A DNA stretch of 36,803 nt, from IMG/VR virus record IMGVR_UViG_3300042868_009078, positions 1-36,803 of that record. One strand, 5' to 3'. Position numbers and translations under genes: made by a program. Below are positions 22,019 to 29,721 of this stretch, piece after piece. Position 1 is the stretch's first letter; the number at the start of each line of letters is the position of its first letter. The notes beneath the pieces are model-generated. The model ran no database searches. It was not told the DNA's origin and saw only the letters and a program-made list of their open reading frames with translations. The stretch comes from a virus.

Positions 22019-22102
22019 TGGAATAATGGTAAATGTGGTTAAATCAGCAGACTGTAAATCTGTCGCCTTTCGGCTTTGTGGGTTCGATTCCCTCTATTCC
22101 AA
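22019..22102 (+). tRNA. tRNA-Tyr (anticodon GTA)
   Basis: Acceptor TGGAATA (22019-22025) pairs with TATTCCA (22095-22101). The anticodon arm GCAGA-CTGTAAA-TCTGT carries GTA. A long class II variable arm (GCC-TTTC-GGC) fits tyrosine. T-loop TTCGATT (22083-22089) is normal, and the T-stem has one T-T mismatch. The D-stem is weak. The sequence after the acceptor is ACA, as in its neighbours. Confidence 0.85.
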
Positions 22103-22118
22103 CAACAACCAAAGGGAA

Positions 22119-22199
22119 GGATAACTGAAAGATTTGTTATTGATGTCTAGCTAACATCGAAAGTGAATTTTCTTAGAAGTACAATAAGATAGGTTATCC
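22119..22199 (+). tRNA. degenerate tRNA-like fold lacking a D-stem
   Basis: Acceptor-like GGATAAC (22119-22125) pairs perfectly with GTTATCC (22193-22199), followed by G-CA. An anticodon-arm-like hairpin GATGT (22142-22146), seven-base loop CTAGCTA, ACATC (22154-22158) is present, and a T-arm-like stem TCTTA (22171-22175) with TAAGA (22185-22189) has a nine-base loop without TTCGA. No D-stem is evident. Standard tRNA rules are not met. It may be a decayed tRNA, a tRNA mimic or a chance fold. Confidence 0.4.
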
Positions 22200-22209
22200 G
22201 CAGAAATAT

Positions 22210-22328
22210 AGCAGTATGGCGAAAATGGCAAACGCTCACAGGTTGGAATAGTAAAAGCTGAATTAACAGCCATCTCCAGTACATTTTATTCTGGTTATTC
22301 CTTACAGGTTCGAATCCTGTTACTGCTA
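22210..22328 (+). tRNA. tRNA-like RNA (leucine-type D-arm) with expanded anticodon domain
   Basis: Acceptor AGCAGTA (22210-22216) pairs perfectly with TACTGCT (22321-22327). D-arm GCG (22219-22221) with CGC (22233-22235) in a TGGCGAAAATGGCAAACGC context is like tRNA-Leu. T-stem ACAGG (22304-22308) with CCTGT (22316-22320) and loop TTCGAAT are canonical, then ACA. Between them a stem GGAATAGT (22245-22252) with GTTATTCC (22294-22301) encloses hairpins GCTG-AATTAA-CAGC (22257-22270) and CCAG...CTGG (22276-22294). The inner AATTAA loop could present a TAA anticodon, but the spacing is abnormal. Confidence 0.55.
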
Positions 22329-22334
22329 CAAAAT

Positions 22335-22521
22335 AAAAGCAATCCACCCCGATAAGTCGGGAATGTGAAACCTTTCGGGGAGTTGGTAAAGCCTCGTCAT
22401 ATCATTTCGCTAAGTGCCGATTATAGGTCCGGGGCATTGAAAATTTAAGTCGTGTGGCGTTAGGGTTAGATTTTAGAGCGTCGAAACCCTTATAAAAAAT
22501 TAAATGTGGATTGCTTTTTTT
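22335..22521 (+). ncRNA. candidate structured RNA closed by a 13-bp helix
   Basis: AAAAGCAATCCAC (22335-22347) pairs perfectly with GTGGATTGCTTTT (22506-22518), then a T-run to 22521. Inside are hairpins CCCGA-TAAG-TCGGG (22348-22361), CGGGG with CCTCG (about 22376-22396), TGCC with GGCA (about 22415-22437), and AGGGTT (22461-22466) with AACCCT (22485-22490). No protein frame fits. The ends suggest a 187-nt RNA, or the terminator of the tRNA transcript with a large loop. No known family recognised. Confidence 0.5.
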
Positions 22522-22540
22522 AAACTTTAAAACCAGAAAA

Positions 22541-22723
22541 ATGATAGGACTTAACAACGGGGCAATTTTTATAGACGGCAAGCATTGCACTAATCCAGAA
22601 CTCATCGGACTGGCATTATTAGACTTTGCTGAAACACTTGAAAATGATGGCATCGCAATTTCTTTAAAAGAAAGTGATGTGTTTGTTGAAAATGTAGGTA
22701 AATGCGTGTACTATGAAAATTGA
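22541..22723 (+). CDS. small hypothetical protein
   Basis: A 60-residue protein from ATG 22541 (MIGLNNGAIFIDGKHCTNPELIGLALLDFAETLENDGIAISL...), with a mixed beta/alpha pattern. The in-frame 22511 start is rejected because it lies within the T-run of the upstream RNA. It overlaps the next gene by 11 bases. No family recognised. Confidence 0.6.
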   Translation: MIGLNNGAIFIDGKHCTNPELIGLALLDFAETLENDGIAISLKESDVFVENVGKCVYYEN

Positions 22724-22898
22724 AAATGATTTCAGCATAGAAGATATTGTTTACCTAAAACACGATATCGAGCAAAAGCCAAGAATGATACACGCCATCG
22801 TAATTACCAAATACAATGTGATGTATGAATGTATTTCTGGTACCGAAGTCTCCACTCATTATAGCTTCGAATTGTCAAACCAAAAAAGAGTTTATTAA
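22713..22898 (+). CDS. small phage hypothetical protein (beta-rich)
   Basis: A 61-residue protein (MKIENDFSIEDIVYLKHDIEQKPRMIHAIVITKYNVMYECISGTEVSTHYSFEL). The D-x-V-YLK-HD start and the H-x-x-V-I/T-strand pattern resemble a small beta-barrel family common near terminase genes in Bacteroidota phages. Function unknown. It is overlapped by the previous gene and followed after 1 base by the next. Confidence 0.65.
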   Translation: MKIENDFSIEDIVYLKHDIEQKPRMIHAIVITKYNVMYECISGTEVSTHYSFELSNQKRVY

Positions 22899-22899
22899 G

Positions 22900-23052
22900 A
22901 TGAATAAATCCGAACTAGAATTAGAGCTTATTAAAAAAGTTGCTATTCAAGAATACTTATTGGAGCATGGCTCAAACGATGAAAAAATAAACTCCAAAAT
23001 CAGAAACATCAAATCTGAACTTTTGGAAATTGAGAAAAATAGAAATAAATAA
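22900..23052 (+). CDS. 50-aa helical hypothetical protein
   Basis: From ATG 22900: MNKSELELELIKKVAIQEYLLE... to IEKNRNK, a charged amphipathic helix pair. A longer frame from 22825 lies antiphase over the previous gene and is rejected. It ends 10 bases before terL. No family recognised. Confidence 0.6.
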   Translation: MNKSELELELIKKVAIQEYLLEHGSNDEKINSKIRNIKSELLEIEKNRNK

Positions 23053-23062
23053 TTGATTACAG

Positions 23063-24550
23063 ATGCGGGACATAACAGATGATGATATAAGGGATTCTGA
23101 AATATTAGAACTTGAAACTCTTTTGAAAGAAAGAGACATTGATATTTTCAGAAACAATCTAAATGTTATAACTGAAGAAACGAATCCAAATTACAAACTT
23201 CTTCATGACGCAATCTCTCAGCAAAAATACGGCATTGTAAACGGAAAACTAGATTTGATTTCTGGACATAGAGGAGCTGGACTTGAAGGCTCTTCCCGTT
23301 CTGGAAAAACATGGTCCGGAATAGATATTATCATTTGGCTATGTCTTTACGTTGAGGTAAACGGTTGCACAATCAACATCTATCGGGAAACCTACAACGA
23401 ATTCAAAACAACTCTGTACGATGATTTCAAACGTCGCCTTGACGATTTCGGATTACCTAATAAATTCCATGAAGCTGAAGAAATAAAAAGCTTCAAAATT
23501 GGCAAATCAAAGATATTCTTCATTGGTGACGGTAAGCATGGTGGAGGTTGTGATTACGCTTTTTTTAATGAGGTAATGTTTATCAAAGAGTCAGTATTTA
23601 ACCAGGTTAAAATGCGATGTCGAAAGTTCTGGTGGGCCGATTATAACCCGTCATTTACTGATCACTGGTTTTTTGATAAAGTGTTAGGTCGTCCAGATGT
23701 TGCTTTTCTTCGAACTACATTTCATGATAACAAACATATTTCGCCACAGGAACGACATGAGATTATTATAACCGAACCTTGGAAGCCAGGATCATATATC
23801 GTAAAAGACAATCTAATTCAATGCTACAATAAAGACACGGGAAAAGTTGAGCCAATCTCAAAAACAAACCAGCCGCCGCCTCATGTTGAAAACATAGCCA
23901 ACGGAACGGCCGATGAGGATTATTGGAAAATTTACGGATTAGGTTTACGCGGAGCTATGAAAGGATTGATTTTCCCGAATGTGTTTTGGATTGATAAGTT
24001 TCCAGAAGATAAAGCGCCAATATTTCCGAATGATTTTGGGTTTACAACAGATCCAAATACGTTGGTTAAGTATGGAGAAGATGATCACAACATATGGATT
24101 GAGCCGCTTTGTTACGAACCTATCGAAACTCCAGATGCTTTGGCTTCTTTACTCGATAGCTTAGGTATTGACAAATCAAAAGATATCATTCCGTGTGATT
24201 CGGCCGATAAATACACTGGCGAAAATAAGGGAACTGTTGAAATGGTCAAGGGATTGAAAAAGCTAGGGTATCAAAGAGCTTATAAAATAAGCAAAACAAA
24301 GTCAGTTATGTTCTGGCTTACATCGATGAAGAAAAAGAAAATCCACATTGTAAAAAACCATCTTTATAAGCAAGCATTGAAAGAACAGCAAAACTATAAA
24401 ATGAAAGAGATTGCCGGAATATCAATTAACCAGCCATCTGATAAATGGAACCACATTTGGGATGCCGCTCGTTATGGCCACATCGCTCACAATTCCCCAT
24501 CTCAAACATTTGCAACCGATGAAGAAACTATCAAATCAATAAATTACTAA
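23063..24550 (+). CDS. terL: terminase large subunit
   Basis: A 495-residue packaging motor. The ATPase has Walker A GSSRSGKT (76-83) and a Walker B-like YAFFNEV (about 165-171). The C-terminal RNase H-like nuclease shows CDSADKYTGENKG (about 378-390), and further acidic residues are present in DAARYGH near the end. It cuts and pumps DNA with the small subunit at 20982. TerL and TerS are separated by the RNA island. Start chosen at ATG 23063 because the long N-terminal region fits the family. Confidence 0.95.
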   Translation: MRDITDDDIRDSEILELETLLKERDIDIFRNNLNVITEETNPNYKLLHDAISQQKYGIVNGKLDLISGHRGAGLEGSSRSGKTWSGIDIIIWLCLYVEVNGCTINIYRETYNEFKTTLYDDFKRRLDDFGLPNKFHEAEEIKSFKIGKSKIFFIGDGKHGGGCDYAFFNEVMFIKESVFNQVKMRCRKFWWADYNPSFTDHWFFDKVLGRPDVAFLRTTFHDNKHISPQERHEIIITEPWKPGSYIVKDNLIQCYNKDTGKVEPISKTNQPPPHVENIANGTADEDYWKIYGLGLRGAMKGLIFPNVFWIDKFPEDKAPIFPNDFGFTTDPNTLVKYGEDDHNIWIEPLCYEPIETPDALASLLDSLGIDKSKDIIPCDSADKYTGENKGTVEMVKGLKKLGYQRAYKISKTKSVMFWLTSMKKKKIHIVKNHLYKQALKEQQNYKMKEIAGISINQPSDKWNHIWDAARYGHIAHNSPSQTFATDEETIKSINY

Positions 24551-24552
24551 AT

Positions 24553-24768
24553 ATGAATTTCATTAAAAAATATTTCCAAAAGCAACGTGAAAAAAAGGCG
24601 CGTATTCAATCGAAAGTCGAAAGCGTGATAAATGATTACGAAAAACTAATTGAGCAGTATAGAGCCGTACAAGAACGTCGAAGCGGATTATCTAGAAAAG
24701 ATCGTGAGTTTGTCGAAATGCGTGTGAAGTATTTAGTTTCAAAAGGTCATTTAACAATCAACAAATAA
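24553..24768 (+). CDS. small basic helical protein between terL and portal
   Basis: A 71-residue, Lys/Arg/Glu-rich, helical protein (KYFQKQREKKARIQSKVESVIND...SGLSRKDREFVEMRVKYLVSKGHL). It starts 2 bases after terL and ends 6 before the portal gene. No family recognised. A packaging or head-assembly accessory role is plausible by position only. Confidence 0.6.
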   Translation: MNFIKKYFQKQREKKARIQSKVESVINDYEKLIEQYRAVQERRSGLSRKDREFVEMRVKYLVSKGHLTINK

Positions 24769-24774
24769 TAAGTC

Positions 24775-26196
24775 ATGGAAGAATTAATTGAGTTAATTAA
24801 AACGAATCCAACAGAAGCGATTTCTGCAATTGCGTTACAAAATCCAAAGAAGCCGGAAACTATTGTCGAATATCGAAAAGAATATAAGGAGCACGACCGT
24901 GAACTTCGCGATACTCAGGTGGGTAAAATCCAGAAGGATAGACCAGTTGGGAATACTACCATTAAAGAAGTTCGTGTTCCTATCAACTTCGCTAAAAAGA
25001 TTGTCACAACCGCTGCGGCTTTCGAAGTAGGTAAGCCTGTTACTTTAATTCCATCAGAAGAAAATGAACTTTCAAATTTAATCAAACAGATCTGGAAAGT
25101 AAACCGTATGGATGCTATGGTGCAAAAACTTGTAACCATTAAGAAAAAAGAAACTCAGGTAGCAATTCAGTTCTACATAAATGATTTGTTGCCAACTTCA
25201 TTATTCAATCGAATAGTTACAAAACTAGGATTGAAAACTCAGAAGAAAGAAATAAAAACAGCTTTGCTTGAGAATGAAAAAGGATTGATGTATCCATATT
25301 TTGATAGTAATGGAGATATGATTATTTTCATGTGGAAATATGATATTGTAGTTGGCGACAAAACCATCAAAAATATAAAGATTTGGGATAAAGATAACAT
25401 GTACTTTTTCTCAGATGAATTAGGTTCTTTGGAAATGGTTGACAAATATCCAATGCCTCACGGTTTTGATAGAATTCCAATTGTTTACGTTTCACAAGAA
25501 GAGCCTGAGTGGTATGATGTTCGTGAAATGATTGATAGGTTAGAAACTTGTATTTCCAAACTTGGAAGCTCGAACGATTACATTGCATATCCTTTGTTGA
25601 TGATTTTTGGCGAAATTAAATCAATGCCAAGAAAAGAAGATACTTCTAAGATTTTGAACTTTCCTATTGTCAAAGATGACGAAGGTAAAGTTCATCATGG
25701 AAAAGCGGAGTTTTTGGAATCTGAAGGAGCTGGAGCATCACAGAAGTTAGAACTTGAAAAACTTGAAGAGTATATTTATTCAATCTCTCAAACTCCTAAT
25801 CTTTCATTCGATAATGTAAAGTCATTAGGTAACGTTTCTGGAGTTGCTTTAAAATTGATGTTCTTAGATGCTTTTATCAAAGCTTCAATGAATGAAGGAG
25901 AAAACCGTACAATGATTGAGAGAATGATCAACATCATTATATCTGGAATTATTAAAACAACCAACACGGGATTATCTGGTGCCGCTGCATCATTATTCTA
26001 CGATGTACAATTCAATTCAATCCTTCCAGATGATTTAAAAGAAGCTGTTGAAATTGTTTCAAATGCGGTTAATTCCAAAGTAATGTCTAGAAAAACAGCC
26101 GTTGAATATTTGGGAATGAATGAAGATTCTGAAGAAGAACTTGAGTTGATTAAATCAGATCAACCGATTGAAGCGAAACCGAAAACAGAAGTTTAA
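24775..26196 (+). CDS. portal protein (SPP1 gp6-like)
   Basis: A 473-residue portal protein of the SPP1 type. N-terminal ELIKTNP and the VRVPINFAKKIVTTAAAFEVGKPV block (about 65-90) are typical, as is the ISQTPNLSFDNVKSLGNVSGVALKLMF segment (about 335-362), which contains the crown/stem helix region. A dodecamer of it forms the DNA entry vertex. It lies after terL in the classic order. Confidence 0.93.
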   Translation: MEELIELIKTNPTEAISAIALQNPKKPETIVEYRKEYKEHDRELRDTQVGKIQKDRPVGNTTIKEVRVPINFAKKIVTTAAAFEVGKPVTLIPSEENELSNLIKQIWKVNRMDAMVQKLVTIKKKETQVAIQFYINDLLPTSLFNRIVTKLGLKTQKKEIKTALLENEKGLMYPYFDSNGDMIIFMWKYDIVVGDKTIKNIKIWDKDNMYFFSDELGSLEMVDKYPMPHGFDRIPIVYVSQEEPEWYDVREMIDRLETCISKLGSSNDYIAYPLLMIFGEIKSMPRKEDTSKILNFPIVKDDEGKVHHGKAEFLESEGAGASQKLELEKLEEYIYSISQTPNLSFDNVKSLGNVSGVALKLMFLDAFIKASMNEGENRTMIERMINIIISGIIKTTNTGLSGAAASLFYDVQFNSILPDDLKEAVEIVSNAVNSKVMSRKTAVEYLGMNEDSEEELELIKSDQPIEAKPKTEV

Positions 26197-26199
26197 GTT

Positions 26200-26385
26200 A
26201 TGAAAAAATTATTCACAACAATCCAGATGACGCTTTTAATGATTTCAGTATTAATGCTGGGTCATTACATCATTAATTTAATTGAATGCTACTTCAATTT
26301 AAGTTTATCGGGTTTTTTGCCCTTTGCATTAGTTTTAATCATGCTTTTAATAGCATCAACAATAGTTAGTAAATGGAAAAATTAG
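26200..26385 (+). CDS. small membrane protein with two transmembrane helices
   Basis: A 61-residue protein with two hydrophobic segments (about 10-28 and 39-57). Two-helix size and charge (basic C-terminal SKWKN) resemble a class II holin, but no endolysin lies nearby, so the lysis role is uncertain. It overlaps the DUF3127 gene by 13 bases. Confidence 0.6.
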   Translation: MKKLFTTIQMTLLMISVLMLGHYIINLIECYFNLSLSGFLPFALVLIMLLIASTIVSKWKN

Positions 26386-26651
26386 AAGTAGTTGGCAAGG
26401 TTTGCCACAAATCAGAAGTAGAGTTATTGGGTCAAAATCAAATCAAAAAACAAATTATCGCAGTTGAAACTGACGGCCAATACCCTCAGAAGATCCCTGT
26501 TGAGTTCTTAAAGGACAAAGTTGATTTGCTTAATAATGTTGAGGTCGGCCAAAGCGTGAAGGTAAGTGTTAATATCAAAGGTAAAGAATACACTGATCGA
26601 AATGGAGTTGTCAGATTTGGATTGAGTTTTCAAGGTTGGAAAATAGAATAA
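26373..26651 (+). CDS. DUF3127 protein (OB-fold, ssDNA-binding-like)
   Basis: A 92-residue protein matching DUF3127: MEKLEVVGKVCHKSEVELLGQNQIKKQIIAVETDGQYPQKIPVEF, ending in NGVVRFGLSFQGWKIE. Members are small OB-fold proteins thought to bind single-stranded DNA. Its place among head genes is unusual. It may bind phage DNA late in infection. It is followed by a terminator. Confidence 0.85.
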   Translation: MEKLEVVGKVCHKSEVELLGQNQIKKQIIAVETDGQYPQKIPVEFLKDKVDLLNNVEVGQSVKVSVNIKGKEYTDRNGVVRFGLSFQGWKIE

Positions 26652-26672
26652 ATAAACTTATAAGTTGATTAG

Positions 26673-26704
26673 AAACCACGCTAGAAATAGTCGTGGTTTT
26701 TTTT
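26673..26704 (+). terminator. intrinsic terminator
   Basis: AAACCACG (26673-26680) pairs with CGTGGTTT (26692-26699), loop of 11 bases, followed by a T-run to 26704. It ends the portal/DUF3127 transcript. Confidence 0.85.
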
Positions 26705-26754
26705 ATGTTTTTTATTCTTATTTAGTCTAAATAAAAATAATAGATATTTTTTTA

Positions 26755-26762
26755 TATATTTG
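26755..26762 (+). promoter_or_regulatory. late promoter -7 element TATATTTG
   Basis: TATATTTG matches TAnnTTTG and follows the terminator at 26673-26704. Start would be near 26767, 29 bases before the scaffold ATG. A palindrome ATTTAGtCTAAAT lies upstream at about 26720-26732. Confidence 0.55.
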
Positions 26763-26795
26763 TTTCTTAAAATCAACAATTTAATATTCAGAAAC

Positions 26796-27443
26796 ATGGC
26801 AGTAGAAAAATCAAAAGTGATCGCTAGACTTAAGGCATTATTCCCTAAGGCTAATTTATCACAAAAGAGGCTAGACGCTTTAGCGGATAAACTCGCGGTT
26901 AAACCAGCAGATGATGCAGATGATGTGGCAATTGATGTTGTAATTAATGACTTTAATTCTATTTTAAGTATTGAAGATATCGCCCGTGAGGATGATAGAG
27001 TCAGAACTTTGGAATCAAAGGCTAATCCACCAACACCACCGACACCTCCAACGCCACCATCTCCACCGACTCCAAAAGATGATGTCCCAGCATGGGCTCA
27101 AGCTCTTTTAGATTCTAACAATAAACTAAAAGAAGATCTTGAAGCCATCAAAACAGGCAAAACAATTGAAACTAAGAAACAAACAGCTTCTGAGTTGTTT
27201 GCTAAATCTGAGGTTTTAAAAGCAATGAAACCTGAATTGCAAGCAAAGTGGGTTAATCGTATCGACATCAATTCAGAGACTTCATTCGAAGATCAAATCA
27301 AAGAATTGGAAAGCGAATACTCTGAATTAGTTCAGGTAAGCGCCGATACTAACATTTATGCTGGTCCAGCGGGCGGAGGTTCTTCTATCCAGAAACCTGA
27401 TGAAAAAGTAGTTGAAGAAATTGTAAGTAATTTAAACATATAA
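26796..27443 (+). CDS. capsid assembly scaffolding protein
   Basis: A 215-residue protein from ATG 26796. N-terminal helices (residues about 5-75), a Pro/Thr linker (PPTPPTPPTPPSPPTP, about 78-93), a coiled segment (about 97-150) and an acidic C-terminus. The location between portal and capsid genes and the helical, low-complexity make-up fit a scaffold. A start at 26760 is not used since it would overlap the promoter region. Sequence family not recognised directly. Confidence 0.7.
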   Translation: MAVEKSKVIARLKALFPKANLSQKRLDALADKLAVKPADDADDVAIDVVINDFNSILSIEDIAREDDRVRTLESKANPPTPPTPPTPPSPPTPKDDVPAWAQALLDSNNKLKEDLEAIKTGKTIETKKQTASELFAKSEVLKAMKPELQAKWVNRIDINSETSFEDQIKELESEYSELVQVSADTNIYAGPAGGGSSIQKPDEKVVEEIVSNLNI

Positions 27444-27446
27444 CCT

Positions 27447-27842
27447 ATGTCAACAGTAGCAAATTTAACGTCACAAGGTCCTGATTACGGCACAAATAAC
27501 GACACAATCGTTATTGTCAATGTTTTAGAGACCATTCCAGGAGGTAAAACTCTTGATGTAACAGGTTTTGCTCCAGATGTAATTCCAGCGGGTCATTTGA
27601 TCATTGAGGAAACATCTACAGGAGTTTTAAAACCGATGCCAGTATCTGGAGCCGCTTATGGTTCTTTGCCAGCATCTCACACTTACAAAGGTGTATTGAT
27701 CTCAACAATCAAAACAAGTAAAGCCTTTGCGGGAATTATGGTACGTGGTACCGTAAACAAGGAGGCTTCTCATTACACAATCAGTTCAGTACTGAGTGCT
27801 GTAAAAACAGCGTTGCCTTTAATTCGTTTCACACAAGACTAA
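27447..27842 (+). CDS. head decoration/fibre-like protein
   Basis: A 131-residue beta-rich protein (TIVIVNVLETIPGGKTLDVTGFAPDVIPAGHLI...GVLKPMPVSGAAYGSLPASHTYKGVL). The 'I-P-A-G-H-V-I-I' strand pattern and position directly before the major capsid protein match head decoration proteins of lambda-like phages, which stabilise the shell. Starts 3 bases after the scaffold gene. Confidence 0.75.
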   Translation: MSTVANLTSQGPDYGTNNDTIVIVNVLETIPGGKTLDVTGFAPDVIPAGHLIIEETSTGVLKPMPVSGAAYGSLPASHTYKGVLISTIKTSKAFAGIMVRGTVNKEASHYTISSVLSAVKTALPLIRFTQD

Positions 27843-27853
27843 TCTAAAAGAAA

Positions 27854-29137
27854 ATGAAAGAGTCATTATTTGTAAAGTATTTAGGATGGATGAGCGCTAT
27901 CATCATCGGGGTTGTAAGCAAAATTAATGGAGGTAAGACCGAATTGTCTTATTTGCATAAAACGATGCTTACAGAAGAATTGTCAACTGATCTTAAGTGG
28001 TCAACATTGACAATCAATGGCACTATTGTTTCTGCGGATGTAGTTGCAATGGATTCTGCATTGCCTTTAAAATCGAGAGATTCTATTGGTACTGCGGATG
28101 GAGAGATTCCAAAGTTAGGAATGAAAAAAAGAATGTCAGAGAGACAACTTTCGGACATTGATATTCTAGTTAGTAGAAAAGTTGAAAACAGAGTAATTGT
28201 AGAGAAAATCTTTAATGATGCAGTAGCTTGTACGATGGGGGTTCATGAAAAGTTAGAGTATATCTTCTTGAAAGGACTTTCTACAGGTATTGGATTAGTT
28301 GAAGATACTGAAAATGTTGGTACCGGTATTCGTGTAGATTACGGATATAAAGCTGCTAATAAATTTGGAGTTACAAAAGTATGGTCAGATGCTGCATCTA
28401 AACCAATTGATGATATTAAGCGAGTTCTTAAAGCTGCAAAAGCAAAAGGAACAAACTTAAAGTTTATCATGATGGATGATGCTACTTTCGACAACTTCGC
28501 AGCTAATCAACAAACTCGAGAGCAGTATGCTTTTTCTCAAAACTTTGTAGGAAGTCAAATTCCAGTTCCAGACTTAGAGCAAACAAACATGATGATGATG
28601 AAGCGTTACAAGTTGACTATTGTAATTGTAGATCGTACAATCATAACTGAGCGAGATGGTAAACGTACCGTTCAAACTCCATGGGAAGAAAACATGGTTG
28701 TGTTCTTGGAAACTCAAAAAGTAGGTCGTTTGGTTTACGGTATTCTTGCAGAAGAAACCCGCCAATCAAAAGCCGCATCTTACGTAAAAGCCGGAAGCTT
28801 CATTCTATTGAAGAAATGGTCAAGCGAAGAGCCTTTTGCGGAGTTCACATCTTCTCAAGCTATTGCGGTCCCGGTTATCGATGGAGTGGATGATATCTAC
28901 TTATTGAATTCAAACGAAGCAACAGCTGGAGCAAGCGCACAAACTGAGGGAGATGCTAATTTAGCTTACAAGTCGGTTAACTATACTAGAACTTCTGTAA
29001 TTGCTGCAATCAACTTGGCAACTGGTAAAACAACTGCTAAAACAAGTAACACAGATGCTAAACTAGCTGAGTACATCGATACTTTGAACGAAGAGCAAGT
29101 ATTGGTATTTGAAGCCAACATCGTAGCATCAGCATAG
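27854..29137 (+). CDS. major capsid protein
   Basis: A 427-residue coat protein, HK97-fold by position and pattern. The N-terminal arm is followed by LSYLHKTMLTEEL, and the core has FDNFAANQQTREQYAFSQNFVG and PWEENMVVFLETQKVGRLVYGILAEE, resembling the lambda E-type capsid family. The C-terminal 60 residues (LATGKTTAKTSNTD...) look like an added small domain. It is the largest head gene after scaffold and decoration, which fixes the call. Confidence 0.9.
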   Translation: MKESLFVKYLGWMSAIIIGVVSKINGGKTELSYLHKTMLTEELSTDLKWSTLTINGTIVSADVVAMDSALPLKSRDSIGTADGEIPKLGMKKRMSERQLSDIDILVSRKVENRVIVEKIFNDAVACTMGVHEKLEYIFLKGLSTGIGLVEDTENVGTGIRVDYGYKAANKFGVTKVWSDAASKPIDDIKRVLKAAKAKGTNLKFIMMDDATFDNFAANQQTREQYAFSQNFVGSQIPVPDLEQTNMMMMKRYKLTIVIVDRTIITERDGKRTVQTPWEENMVVFLETQKVGRLVYGILAEETRQSKAASYVKAGSFILLKKWSSEEPFAEFTSSQAIAVPVIDGVDDIYLLNSNEATAGASAQTEGDANLAYKSVNYTRTSVIAAINLATGKTTAKTSNTDAKLAEYIDTLNEEQVLVFEANIVASA

Positions 29138-29138
29138 T

Positions 29139-29720
29139 ATGTATTTAGAAACAGCTATATCAACATTAATCGAAAGAATCTCTTGGGCTAACCCTCAAGA
29201 AGATTCTTTTGTAATTGCCTTGGATGAAGATAACCTAACCGGAACATCTGGAAGAAACTTTCAATCCTTTCATCAATTGGTTACTGTTGAGAATATATAC
29301 GCTGCAATATCTAACATCGATGCAAATGCAGAAGAATTTAATTTGATCTTATCAGATATCAGGAAACAAGCGGTACTTAAAATTTTACCGCTTGTTATTG
29401 ATTACAATCAGTTGTCGGTTTCGGCTACAGATTATACTGATTTGATAACTGATAATGCTATTCTTTTTGATGATGCGATTGGGTACCAAACAGCAATTAA
29501 TGTTCTCGAATTGTTTATTTCTACAAAAAGAAGCAACCTTTCAGAACGTAACGCAAAGTTGGCCATATCAAACCTGAAATTAGAAATTAACGGCTTCAAG
29601 AATGAAACCGGATACACCGTTGCAAAAGGATTGGTTTTCTTCTTAAATGAGGCAATCAAAACTGCAACAAATAAGCTTTTTCCAAATCCAATTATCGTTC
29701 AATCTCCTAAAGTCTGGTAA
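29139..29720 (+). CDS. head-tail connector-like protein (DUF6712-like)
   Basis: A 193-residue helical protein (MYLETAISTLIERISWANPQEDSF...) with LSDIRKQAVLKILPLVIDYN and LELFISTKRSNLSERNAKLAIS blocks, like the uncharacterised connector family (DUF6712) found after capsid genes in Bacteroidota phages. It would sit between portal and tail. Starts 1 base after the capsid gene. Confidence 0.75.
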   Translation: MYLETAISTLIERISWANPQEDSFVIALDEDNLTGTSGRNFQSFHQLVTVENIYAAISNIDANAEEFNLILSDIRKQAVLKILPLVIDYNQLSVSATDYTDLITDNAILFDDAIGYQTAINVLELFISTKRSNLSERNAKLAISNLKLEINGFKNETGYTVAKGLVFFLNEAIKTATNKLFPNPIIVQSPKVW

Positions 29721-29721
29721 A

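Noticed and set aside
27029-27076. Triplet repeat as a microsatellite of separate interest
   Set aside because: It encodes the Pro/Thr linker of the scaffold protein with varied codons, so it is under protein-level selection.
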